Of a DNA stretch of 42,228 nucleotides, positions 32,475 through 39,790 are shown piece by piece. The notes beneath the pieces were generated by a model that did no database searches, was not told the origin of the DNA, and saw nothing but the letters and a program-made list of their open reading frames with translations. The DNA comes from Psychrobacter immobilis. Lineage in GTDB: Bacteria; Pseudomonadota; Gammaproteobacteria; Pseudomonadales; Moraxellaceae. How positions within the stretch are numbered: position 1 is the first letter of the stretch; every line of letters begins with the position of its first letter. The translations under genes were made by a program, and so were the position numbers. The stretch lies in the NCBI GenBank assembly GCA_904846145.1, contig CAJGZL010000002.1, positions 1-42,228 of the forward strand. Direction: 5' to 3'.

Positions 32475-33690
32475 AAAACCACGTCCTTCTAGGGCGTGGA
32501 TATCAGGCGTCAGTCGTTGTCGCCCAGTATGGCGAACCCCTTGATACCCAACTGCATTGAGATCATAATTACTCCATGAAAACGCTCAAACTACGCATCA
32601 AAGACAAACACGCCACTCAGCTCAATATCTTAGCTGGGGCAGTCAACTTTGTCTGGAACTACGTCAATGAGCTAAGTTTTAAACATTTACAGCGCACGGG
32701 CAAATTCTTTTCAGCCTATGACTTGGCCGCTTATACTAAAGGGGCGGGTGAATACCTGAATCTGCACAGTCAAACCTTGCAAGCGATCAGTGAGGTTCAC
32801 GCTAAATCCCGTAAACAGTTTAAAAAAGCCAAACTCAACTGGCGTACCAATAACCCAAAAGCCAAGAGAAGAAGCTTGGGCTGGATTCCGTTTAAAAAGA
32901 CCGCCATTAAGCACCTAACAACCCGTCAGTCAGGCAAGAAAAGCCTTAAATCTACTATTCAGCTAAGCCTCGCTAAAGGCAAAAAGCTGATCATTGATTT
33001 GTGGGATAGCTATAACCTCTCGCTCTATACCATCAATACTTGTGAGCTGGTACAAGATGCACGAGGTCACTGGTACGCCTGTATCACCGTCAAAGAATTT
33101 CCAAAAACAGTTTGTGGTACGGGCCAAGTCGGTATTGATTTAGGCTGTAAAGATGCCGCAGTCAGTAGTGAGGGTGATCAGCTACAAATCAAAGTCACCC
33201 ATCAATACGCAGAAAAACTGGCCATCGCTCAACGTGCCAAAAACAAAAAACGGGTTAAGGTCATTCATGCCAAGATTAAAAACACCCGCCAAGATCTGAT
33301 TCATAAATTCACATCAAAGCTTGTCAAAGCCAACAGCTTAATCGTTGTTGGTAAAATCAAATCAAACTCATTCACTTCATCCAAACTGGCCAAATCCGTC
33401 TATGATGCTGGTTGGTTTGAGATTAAGCGGCAACTGGATTATAAATGCGCGAACGCAGGTTGCCACTATATCGAAGTCAATGAAGCGTACACCACCCAAA
33501 CCTGCTCGTGTTGCGGCTCTCGCCAAGACAGTCCGAAAGGTAGAGAAGGTCTTGGTATAAGAGCATGGTTTTGTCGTTCTTGTAAAACGACCCATAACAG
33601 AGATGTTAATGGAGCAAAAAACATTCTCGCGGTCGGGCTTGGCCGTCTTTAGTAGGAATCCCCGTTCCTTTAGGTCGGGGAGGAAGTCAA
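32475..33690 (+). mobile_element. IS200/IS605-group element carrying tnpB only
   Basis: Hairpins typical of this group mark both ends: CCACGTCCTTCTAGGGCGTGG at the left (32479-32499) and CCCCGTTCCTTTAGGTCGGGG at the right (33660-33680), the latter followed by AGGAAGTCAA. There are no long terminal inverted repeats or target duplications, as expected for this family. A tnpA (Y1 transposase) gene is missing, so it would depend on one in trans. The right end after tnpB should also encode the guide (omega) RNA. Exact ends are estimated. Confidence 0.82.
32576..33652 (+). CDS. tnpB: TnpB RNA-guided nuclease
   Basis: 358 residues. The N-terminal helix-turn domain (MKTLKLRIKDKHATQLNILA, FVWNYVNELS) is followed by a RuvC fold: GQVGIDLGCKDAAV (Asp188), RuvC-II region SLIVVGKIKSNSF and RuvC-III NRDVNGAKNIL (Asp343), with a zinc finger between (CSCCG and CRSC). 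In the usual TnpB the second block has VVEDL with the catalytic Glu; here that position is Gly259. This sub-family may use another Glu such as E300 or E303 in IEVNEAYTTQTC. TnpB cuts DNA at sites matching its guide and helps the element persist. The gene is intact. Confidence 0.9.
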   Translation: MKTLKLRIKDKHATQLNILAGAVNFVWNYVNELSFKHLQRTGKFFSAYDLAAYTKGAGEYLNLHSQTLQAISEVHAKSRKQFKKAKLNWRTNNPKAKRRSLGWIPFKKTAIKHLTTRQSGKKSLKSTIQLSLAKGKKLIIDLWDSYNLSLYTINTCELVQDARGHWYACITVKEFPKTVCGTGQVGIDLGCKDAAVSSEGDQLQIKVTHQYAEKLAIAQRAKNKKRVKVIHAKIKNTRQDLIHKFTSKLVKANSLIVVGKIKSNSFTSSKLAKSVYDAGWFEIKRQLDYKCANAGCHYIEVNEAYTTQTCSCCGSRQDSPKGREGLGIRAWFCRSCKTTHNRDVNGAKNILAVGLGRL

Positions 33691-33860
33691 TCTGTGGTAA
33701 CGTGATCAGAGGTATAGTCATTATTAGCAATTATATGGCGTCGTATGACCACATAAGGTTTGTTATCGAATGTTTAGGTCGAAGTACTAACCAATATATT
33801 TAGACGTCTCTACAGAGCTTTCTCGTTCGTTTTAGGACACATAGCCAGAATGGAAAATAA

Positions 33861-33893
33861 AAAAGTGCCTGATTCTTAGGATCAAGCACTTTT
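33861..33893 (-). terminator. Terminator of yefM-yoeB
   Basis: On the minus strand AAAAGTGCTTGAT and ATCAGGCACTTTT pair around a short loop (one G-T pair) and end in a T run, 20 bp after the yoeB stop codon. Confidence 0.8.
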
Positions 33894-33912
33894 GTGAACT
33901 AACACTGTTTAC

Positions 33913-34167
33913 TTAATAATGATATCGGCACTGAACGATGATAATGGCATCATCTTGAACCTCATAAACCAGTCTATGCTCTTGATCAATGCGACGCGAC
34001 CAATAGCCTGCCAGATCGTGTTTGAGTGGTTCAGGTTTACCAATACCCTCAAATGGATCACGTTTGATGGCTTTAATCAGCTTACTTATTTGCTTGACCT
34101 TCTCTTTGCTGGTTTTTTGCCAGTATTCGTAGTCCTCCCACGCATCCTGTGTCCAAGATAAGATCAA
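33913..34167 (-). CDS. yoeB: YoeB-family mRNA interferase toxin
   Basis: 84 residues, the same length as E. coli YoeB. It shows ILSWTQDAWEDYEYWQKTSK, KLIKAIKRDPFEGIGKPEPL (catalytic Glu region), GYWSRRIDQEHRLVYEV (Arg/His region) and the family-typical end CRYHY (terminal His/Tyr). YoeB binds the ribosomal A site and cleaves mRNA after the start codon. The start overlaps the yefM stop by 4 bp (ATGA). It should stabilise the plasmid by post-segregational killing. No key residue appears lost. Confidence 0.94.
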   Translation of the reverse strand: MILSWTQDAWEDYEYWQKTSKEKVKQISKLIKAIKRDPFEGIGKPEPLKHDLAGYWSRRIDQEHRLVYEVQDDAIIIVQCRYHY

Positions 34168-34454
34168 GCGTCCACCTCATCATCACAAGTCAATAATGCG
34201 TCATCCGTATTGATGTCATGCTCGATTAAACGACCCGCCTTAGCATCGGCTATAGAGCGTCTGAGGCGCTTGGCATTAGTGGGGCTTTTTAGCAGATGAA
34301 GCGTTTCCTCATATGAATTAAACTCTTCTAAACTCATGAGTACCGCAGGTTTGGCGTTTTGTCTAGTAATCACGATCGGCGATTTGTCGGTATCTACCTT
34401 ATCGATATATTTGGCTAGGCCCTTTCTAAAATCAGTGTAGTTCACAACATCCAT
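34164..34454 (-). CDS. yefM: YefM/Phd-family antitoxin
   Basis: 96 residues from ATG 34454, chosen because GGAG lies about 9 bp upstream; the longer frame (34478) has no ribosome site. N-terminal DNA-binding fold (MDVVNYTDFRKGLAKYIDKV, PIVITRQNAKPAVLMSLEEF) with a C-terminal acidic toxin-binding tail (EHDINTDDALLTCDDEVDA). It neutralises YoeB and represses the operon. The tail is longer than in E. coli YefM. Confidence 0.92.
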   Translation of the reverse strand: MDVVNYTDFRKGLAKYIDKVDTDKSPIVITRQNAKPAVLMSLEEFNSYEETLHLLKSPTNAKRLRRSIADAKAGRLIEHDINTDDALLTCDDEVDA

Positions 34455-34512
34455 AACGATTACTCCGTGTTTGGTCATCTTTATTTGTATGACTGATATT
34501 ATATACCATATC

Positions 34513-34530
34513 TGTACTTATATCTGTACA
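34513..34530 (-). promoter_or_regulatory. YefM operator (two TGTAC-type half palindromes)
   Basis: TGTACT (34513) and TGTACA (34525) have centres 12 bp apart. This equals the spacing of the two TGTACA cores known upstream of E. coli yefM-yoeB. It lies 60 bp upstream of yefM. Confidence 0.7.
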
Positions 34531-34547
34531 GTTATTTTTACACTGAT

Positions 34548-34781
34548 TTATTTATGGCGCTGGCCGCTCAATCCGTAATCACCCGCAGAAGTTTGTGGCG
34601 GCGTATTAAGATTAGAGGGTTTTTGATAATCAAAGGATAACGGCACGGTATTGGTTTGCGCCACTTGAGTTAAGAACAATTTGATTGCTTGAGACGGCGT
34701 TAATCCATAGCTTTCAAACACGGCAAAGGCGCTATCCTTGAGCTCTTGATCGAGCCTGATATTATAATTGGTTGTCGTCAT
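34548..34781 (-). CDS. Orphan RelB/DinJ-family antitoxin
   Basis: 77 residues. The N-terminal RHH (TTTNYNIRLDQELKDSAFAV, ESYGLTPSQAIKLFLTQVAQ) is a clear RelB/DinJ fold, with a Pro/Asn-rich C-terminal toxin-binding region ending SGDYGLSGQRHK-like. No RelE/YafQ toxin follows; only the YefM operator and yefM-yoeB lie downstream. The ATG abuts a 53-bp palindrome and no Shine-Dalgarno is seen, so translation may be leaderless or weak. It could guard against chromosomal or rival-plasmid RelE toxins, or be a relic. Confidence 0.88.
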   Translation of the reverse strand: MTTTNYNIRLDQELKDSAFAVFESYGLTPSQAIKLFLTQVAQTNTVPLSFDYQKPSNLNTPPQTSAGDYGLSGQRHK

Positions 34782-34834
34782 GGCATTACAAATGGCTTAT
34801 ATATGTACGTACAATATAAACCATTTGTAATGCC
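34782..34834 (-). promoter_or_regulatory. 53-bp palindromic operator of the DinJ/RelB gene
   Basis: Arms starting GGCATTACAAATGG and ending CCATTTGTAATGCC pair over about 21 bp each side of ATGTACGTACA, itself a palindrome. It sits immediately before the antitoxin start and so covers its promoter. RelB/DinJ proteins autorepress by binding such dyads. Confidence 0.8.
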
Positions 34835-34860
34835 AAAACTACTAAGCATGCTTTTTCATA

Positions 34861-35814
34861 TTATGATTTCTGCTTAGGGAACGTATAGCCTATCGCCAGT
34901 AAGTGCTTTTTGTGGGTCTTTAAAAAAGCCTCATCTCTTAATTGAGTGTGTAACCAACTAATAACTTCTTGAGTGCTTTTACCTGATGGTGCGTAACTAC
35001 CAAACGGTGAGTAGTTAGCCAACAAAGGGGCAAAACGATCAATTTGCTTAACGGTTAGAGGTGGGATATCTCTATCCTCATTATTCTGATTTAGGCCCTC
35101 CTGTCCTTTTTTCTTAGTTGGCTTGGCCTTGACGGTGAATGTCAAACCTGTAACTGTGCGTCCACGTTTGATGTTTTCATAGGTGATTTTGATGTCGGTT
35201 TTCTGATTAATTTCTTTTATGGGCCCATCAACTGCATTCTCTTTCAAATTGTTGATGCGCTCATACGACTTAGGCGTGCCAAGTTCTTGCCTATATTGAT
35301 CTAAAGTCATAGAAAAACCACCCTTCCCCTCAGACTTTTTTGCTAGATGGTAAAGGTCTAACGAGTAAGTCAATTTGAGGTTTAAGATATCTTCTTTTAA
35401 ATATTTAGTGTAAGGGTTGAGCTTATCAAAAACCTGAAGTAAGTATATTACCTCATCTGTAAAATGCATCGATATATAGCCATCTGCATATTTCGACCTG
35501 ATTAGCCATTGAACCTCTGTATCATCACCATCCTTATCCTCATAAATGAATGTACGCTTCATTAATTTTTTGCTAGCTGATTTCATTTGCTTATAAGCCG
35601 AGTTTCTATCTATTCCGCTAAGCTTAGCAAATTCAGAAGACGCAACCTCTATCGGTGTTTTTTCAGTAGCATTATTAACCCTAACCAATGGGCTCGCTAG
35701 AATAATGATGCGCTTCTCATCAATAGACATCTCTCTAAAAGCTTGAGTAATTTTATTCTGCATAACAATCCATTTTTCAGGATATTTTTTTTCGTATAGC
35801 TCGACATCATTCAT
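34861..35814 (-). CDS. repB: Rep_3-superfamily replication initiator (RepB)
   Basis: 317 residues. It has the two winged-helix layout of Rep_3 initiators: first domain VMQNKITQAFREMSIDEKRI, ASSEFAKLSGIDRNSAYKQM and LMKRTFIYE (about 20-95); second domain PYTKYLKEDILNLKLTYSLD, LYHLAKKSEGKGGFSMTLDQ and IKEINQKTDIKITYENIKRG (about 133-225). The C-terminal tail (235-317) is variable. It binds the iterons just upstream to start replication and, as a dimer, the inverted repeat at its promoter to repress itself. This is the only initiator seen. Confidence 0.95.
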   Translation of the reverse strand: MNDVELYEKKYPEKWIVMQNKITQAFREMSIDEKRIIILASPLVRVNNATEKTPIEVASSEFAKLSGIDRNSAYKQMKSASKKLMKRTFIYEDKDGDDTEVQWLIRSKYADGYISMHFTDEVIYLLQVFDKLNPYTKYLKEDILNLKLTYSLDLYHLAKKSEGKGGFSMTLDQYRQELGTPKSYERINNLKENAVDGPIKEINQKTDIKITYENIKRGRTVTGLTFTVKAKPTKKKGQEGLNQNNEDRDIPPLTVKQIDRFAPLLANYSPFGSYAPSGKSTQEVISWLHTQLRDEAFLKTHKKHLLAIGYTFPKQKS

Positions 35815-35825
35815 TATGACAATCT

Positions 35826-35860
35826 CATTATGCTAGTTACTTTAAGATACTAGCATAATG
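35826..35860 (-). promoter_or_regulatory. Inverted repeat operator of repB
   Basis: CATTATGCTAGT (35826-35837) and ACTAGCATAATG (35849-35860) are exact complements across 11 bp and end 12 bp before the repB start. GCATAATG is also the tail of the iterons next door. Rep_3 proteins use such an iteron-derived inverted repeat for autorepression. Confidence 0.85.
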
Positions 35861-35945
35861 CGGGATAAAAGTAGCATTTAAACGGGATAAAAGTAGCATA
35901 ATGCGGGATAAAAGTAGCATAATGCGGGATAAAAGTAGCATAATA
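35861..35945. repeat. oriV iterons: four direct repeats
   Basis: CGGGATAAAAGTAGCA occurs four times, starting at 35861, 35883, 35904 and 35925 (spacing 22, 21, 21 bp, two helical turns). Copies 2 and 3 continue TAATG; copy 1 has TTAAA and copy 4 TAATAG. This is the initiator-binding array of the plasmid origin. Confidence 0.95.
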
Positions 35946-36060
35946 GAGTGCGTAACCCTTTAATAGCAAAGCTTACAGACTATCTAAAAGTCTTTAAAAG
36001 TTTTTAAAAGTAAAAAATATATTTTTATTTTAAATAATAAGGGAAAAACCAAAAAACCGA
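35946..36060. other. AT-rich part of the replication origin
   Basis: After the iterons the DNA becomes strongly AT-rich, with AAAGTCTTTAAAAGTTTTTAAAAG repeats (split as AAAGTCTTT, AAAAGTTTTT) and a 30-base A/T tract. This is the likely unwinding element. No convincing DnaA box was found by eye. Confidence 0.6.
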
Positions 36061-36143
36061 CGGATTTAAGATGATAATTTGATCGACCAATCACTTGTAA
36101 AACTGATCAGTAGCTCAGAATGCAATTGTCCATTTACTTAATG

Positions 36144-36314
36144 TTATTCCACGTTCGCATGGTTCGGATCAAGCTTAGATCTTTGAAGATCTTCAAAAGC
36201 ATGGTCAAAGATATTTTGAATATCTTCGTCTGTCATTCTGGACAACCCTGTTTTCACATTCTCAATATCAGTCTCATTTTTTGTAGATAGTTTGTCTTCA
36301 TTTTCAGTAGCCAT
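36144..36314 (-). CDS. Small acidic hypothetical protein
   Basis: 56 residues from ATG 36314 (a GTG at 36335 would add seven). The product is acidic and helical: ATENEDKLSTKNETDIENVK and MTDEDIQNIFDHAFEDLQRS. No family is recognised. It lies between oriV and the mobilization genes, leftward like the 36513 gene, 198 bp after it, so they may be co-transcribed. Confidence 0.5.
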   Translation of the reverse strand: MATENEDKLSTKNETDIENVKTGLSRMTDEDIQNIFDHAFEDLQRSKLDPNHANVE

Positions 36315-36512
36315 TATCGACACATCTGTAAACACTTATCAAACCGTTGCTAAAAAGCCTAGAAACCACTCTTATATACGTTTTACGCTCTGTCCGATAC
36401 GATGGTAGCTAAAGCTATTCTAAAACGCTTAAAACAGCCGATAACCGTCTCCTAACCTTTCGCTAATTAGTAGACGATCCAGCTGTACCTTCAATTAGGC
36501 GATTTCGAGTAG

Positions 36513-36854
36513 CTACTGTGATGATGAATAAATATCAAGCAATGAACCGTGGTCACTGTCCTGACTGTTTTTAGGTGGTGTAAAGCTGCTTGGTGTTTCC
36601 TTAGCTTCACCTTGCATCTTATGAGCAATTGACTTTAAAAACTCACGGTGCTTTTTCAAACGGACATATTTTTCATTATCGTGTGCGTCTAAAAAAATAG
36701 CTTGCAGTTCATGATTATCATCATCGTCTAATGCGTTGGCCAACCACTCCCCCAATATTTTATGTGCTTCAAGCCTGTCCTGATCAATCTCTTTTTTAAG
36801 AGCCTGTAATTGCTTAATCTTATTTGCGAATAAATCATCTGATATTACTGACAT
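36513..36854 (-). CDS. Small mobilization accessory protein candidate (MobC position)
   Basis: 113 residues, helical and charged (LFANKIKQLQALKKEIDQDR, LKKHREFLKSIAHKMQGEAK), with a polar C-terminus. It is transcribed away from the relaxase gene with the putative oriT between them, the place held by mobC in MobQ plasmids such as RSF1010. It is therefore a candidate relaxosome protein that opens DNA near nic. A strong ribosome site (AGGATGAGG) precedes ATG. No sequence family is certain. Confidence 0.65.
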   Translation of the reverse strand: MSVISDDLFANKIKQLQALKKEIDQDRLEAHKILGEWLANALDDDDNHELQAIFLDAHDNEKYVRLKKHREFLKSIAHKMQGEAKETPSSFTPPKNSQDSDHGSLLDIYSSSQ

Positions 36855-36899
36855 TACCTCATCCTTTTTTTAGCCAACTATGATAGAGTTGATCCTAGC

Positions 36900-37100
36900 A
36901 GTACATACATAGGTATGCAAGGTAGTAAAATACACAAGACCACATCGTTTCGTGGGCGCAGTAGTATTTTAACCCTCTGTTAAGAGCGAACTTAGGAGTT
37001 TATGTAAAAAAGACCCACAAGGGGTACTGTTTTTTTACATAAACTCCGTCGTTCGGCAGGGGGCGAACCCCCTACAACCCCCAAAAAATCATCTCTCAAT
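36900..37100 (+). other. Putative origin of transfer (oriT)
   Basis: Between the divergent accessory gene and relaxase gene lie a 17-bp perfect inverted repeat (GGAGTTTATGTAAAAAA, 36995-37011 and 37031-37047) with an inner ACCC/GGGT stem, and a second hairpin AGGGGGCGAACCCCCT (37058-37073). MobA/MobL relaxases nick beside an inverted repeat next to their gene. The exact nic site cannot be read. Confidence 0.6.
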
Positions 37101-37116
37101 ATTGGGTTTTTTTGCT

Positions 37117-39765
37117 ATGAATAATAAAGGGTTTCATCTGTCGGTTAGCGCCGTTAGTAAGGCGAAAAATCATAGCGTGGTGGCAAAGTCGGCTTATAAT
37201 TCTGGCTCAAAACTGGTTGATGAGCAGTCAGGAGTCGTCCACGATTACATCAGTAAAGCTAAAGACAAAATCTTAAATTTAGTGGACAGTGATGGTACTA
37301 AATACACGCAAGTTATTGAGAAAAATGTGATGCATACGGCGTTGATAACGCCAACTCTTGCTGGGGATCTAGCAGTGACACGTGAGGGTTTTTGGAATGA
37401 TATCGAACGCATTGAGACTCGTAAAAACGCGCAATTGGGTACTGAGATTGATGTGATGTTTCCTGATGGGATCACCGCGGATCAGCGTATAGTTCTGGCC
37501 GAGCGCTACGCTCAAACCTTATCTGATCGCTATAACGTGCTTGTCGATGTGGCCATTCATCGGCCCCACAGTCACGAGAAACATGTGGGGGAGGTTGAAG
37601 TGGTTGAGCTGACCAGTCGTAACTTTCATGCCCATATTTTACTCTCAAGCCGTGAGATAGTAGCGGATGTTGAGGGTTATGCTTTATCAGCACGCAAGAA
37701 TTGGTTGCAGTGGTCAACGGAGGAGCGGTTATCTAAGGGGTTAAACGGACGCGGCGATGAGCTTAAATATCAACGCACCCTTTGGGCGGATATGGCCAAT
37801 GAGCTACTGCCTAAGAATAAAACCATTAGTGAGAAATCCTACCGTGAGCTGGGCATCAATCGTTTGCCAAAAATGAAACTGGGTAAATCACTATATAAGG
37901 ATATTCTCAAAGGCAATCGTTCAGTGATTCACGAATACAACGAGACGATTGATGAGATCAATGCTTACATTGAAAAAAATGGTTTAGTAATTGAGTACGA
38001 CGACAAGGGACGTATTGACCTAGAAAGCAATGAACAAGAGGTTAACGGCGTCACAATACATTATAAAAAGCGTAAACCCTTTGCGCGAATTGAGCTCAGT
38101 AATATCCGATTTGTAGATCCTGCCGTTGAACTTGAACCCGCTATCCCTAAAAGTAACAGTCAGACGCATAGTGATGCGGCCAATGATCACGTACTTGATG
38201 AGCTTTTAGCAATCTCAGCCGACTTTGTGAGTCAAAAAAAGATGGTACGCAGCGCCTTATTTTCAACCATTGATGCGCTGCATGAAGAGTTAGCGCACCA
38301 GTCTAAACAGATTATTACCATTGATAAAAACATTAAGAGTACCCAGCGGTTCACCGAGGAGGTGGGACAGGATTTTAGTGACCCCCGCCAAAAAATGATT
38401 GAGCTTGCTAGGCAGATAAGCACAAAAGAGCAAAGTGAGGCACTAAAGGCGGCTTTAGCGTTGGTTGAGGAGTTTAGACAAGATGATACCCTACAAACAG
38501 GCCGCGCTGTTAGCCGTCTTGAAGAGCAGCTGTCACAGATTGATAAAACGGTGCTGAACAATAAAACGGTTTTAAAAAAGCTGATCCCGCTTAATAATGA
38601 AGTCATTGCTGACTACAAAGGGTTGAAGGCCACGCTAAAACCCTTTGCCGCAAAGCTGAATAAACTGGCGACTGGCTTTAAAGCTCTTGATGAGATTGAT
38701 ATTGAAAAATCCGACTTATCCTTACAGTGGGATCAAGCGTTTTCGGATCTACAAGATATAGACGTCACCAATAACATGGACACTTATCATAAGTTTGCCG
38801 CATTTGCAGATCTGGATGTTGAGCGCTTTAAATATCTTCAAAAAGAGCGTGAGGTGCTCAGTACGTTAAAAGCGGTAGAGATAAACGCGGATGCTGATAC
38901 TCGTTTGACGGCATTGGCCGCTGATGTTAAAGCGTTTAAGACCACCAATAATGAAGACATCAAACAGTTAAAGCAGCAAATTAATACCAGTAAAAAGACT
39001 TATCAGCGCTTATCACCGTTTTATGAGCAGCGTATCGCCTTACTGGATCAAAGTGAGGCGGTGATCGTGCAAGATGATGATTTATACGATGAAATCATAA
39101 GTACCAAGACTACTCAGTTGAATGCAGATCGGCTTGAGGACTGGCGCAGCCGTACTATGGCGCTGCAATATCAGCTCAACAAAGCGCATGAGCAAGCAAA
39201 GCTTAAGAAAGAGGCTGAGCGCGCACGAGAGGAGGCTTTGATCAGGCGGCGAGAAACCTTACAACAGAGGCGGCAGCAGGCATCTCTTAAGCGTCAGCGA
39301 ATCAATGAGACCAAAGCATATCGAGATCGATTTGACAATTTAGTGGTACGGGTGCGTAACCGCGTTAATACCCTTGATTTTAAGGCCGTTGATGCACCGA
39401 TCGAAGCGATCAACGCGGCTGAGGCGGTTGCCGCACAAGCATTTATATTCACTACTCTAAAACACACTGACAGCTTTACGACACTACAAAAAAGTTTACG
39501 AGACACCGATGCTAAAAAAATTGCAACGCAGGTGCAGAAGGCAGCAACGACGCTATGGCAACAGCTTGAGCGCTTGCCTGACAATCAAGATAAGGTCGAG
39601 GTGTTAACGAAAATCAATGAGCGCTTTGAGCACGTTCCTGCTATCACCATAGATGGGGCAACGCTCACACAAACTGTGACAGATCACCTGCAAAAAACGA
39701 AGAACGCCATCCAAGCGCATGAACAAGCACAAACACGCCGCTACTCCTCACCACGCCCATTTTAG
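37117..39765 (+). CDS. mobA: MobA/MobL-family (MOBQ) relaxase
   Basis: 882 residues from ATG 37117 (a TTG at 37102 extends it by five). The relaxase domain (1-230) begins FHLSVSAVSKAKNHSVVAKS and contains AYNSGSKL, whose Tyr27 is the likely nicking tyrosine. Later come DVAIHRPHSHEKHVGEV and the metal-site SRNFHAHILLSSRE (His171, His173). The remaining 600 residues are mainly coiled coil (for example EQAKLKKEAERAREEALIRR) without a visible primase or helicase. It nicks oriT and leads the strand into a recipient using a helper plasmid's transfer channel; no type IV secretion genes are present here. Confidence 0.93.
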   Translation: MNNKGFHLSVSAVSKAKNHSVVAKSAYNSGSKLVDEQSGVVHDYISKAKDKILNLVDSDGTKYTQVIEKNVMHTALITPTLAGDLAVTREGFWNDIERIETRKNAQLGTEIDVMFPDGITADQRIVLAERYAQTLSDRYNVLVDVAIHRPHSHEKHVGEVEVVELTSRNFHAHILLSSREIVADVEGYALSARKNWLQWSTEERLSKGLNGRGDELKYQRTLWADMANELLPKNKTISEKSYRELGINRLPKMKLGKSLYKDILKGNRSVIHEYNETIDEINAYIEKNGLVIEYDDKGRIDLESNEQEVNGVTIHYKKRKPFARIELSNIRFVDPAVELEPAIPKSNSQTHSDAANDHVLDELLAISADFVSQKKMVRSALFSTIDALHEELAHQSKQIITIDKNIKSTQRFTEEVGQDFSDPRQKMIELARQISTKEQSEALKAALALVEEFRQDDTLQTGRAVSRLEEQLSQIDKTVLNNKTVLKKLIPLNNEVIADYKGLKATLKPFAAKLNKLATGFKALDEIDIEKSDLSLQWDQAFSDLQDIDVTNNMDTYHKFAAFADLDVERFKYLQKEREVLSTLKAVEINADADTRLTALAADVKAFKTTNNEDIKQLKQQINTSKKTYQRLSPFYEQRIALLDQSEAVIVQDDDLYDEIISTKTTQLNADRLEDWRSRTMALQYQLNKAHEQAKLKKEAERAREEALIRRRETLQQRRQQASLKRQRINETKAYRDRFDNLVVRVRNRVNTLDFKAVDAPIEAINAAEAVAAQAFIFTTLKHTDSFTTLQKSLRDTDAKKIATQVQKAATTLWQQLERLPDNQDKVEVLTKINERFEHVPAITIDGATLTQTVTDHLQKTKNAIQAHEQAQTRRYSSPRPF

Positions 39766-39790
39766 GCGGCATTATAATAATGAGTACCCC

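Noticed and set aside
34861..35945. A second replication initiator elsewhere
   Set aside because: KfrA and the XRE protein were considered but neither has Rep domains; only one initiator with iterons is seen.
39719..39790. 24-codon N-terminal extension of the MobB-like protein
   Set aside because: It overlaps the end of mobA, is His/Lys-rich without a known motif, and ATG 39791 gives a normal start.
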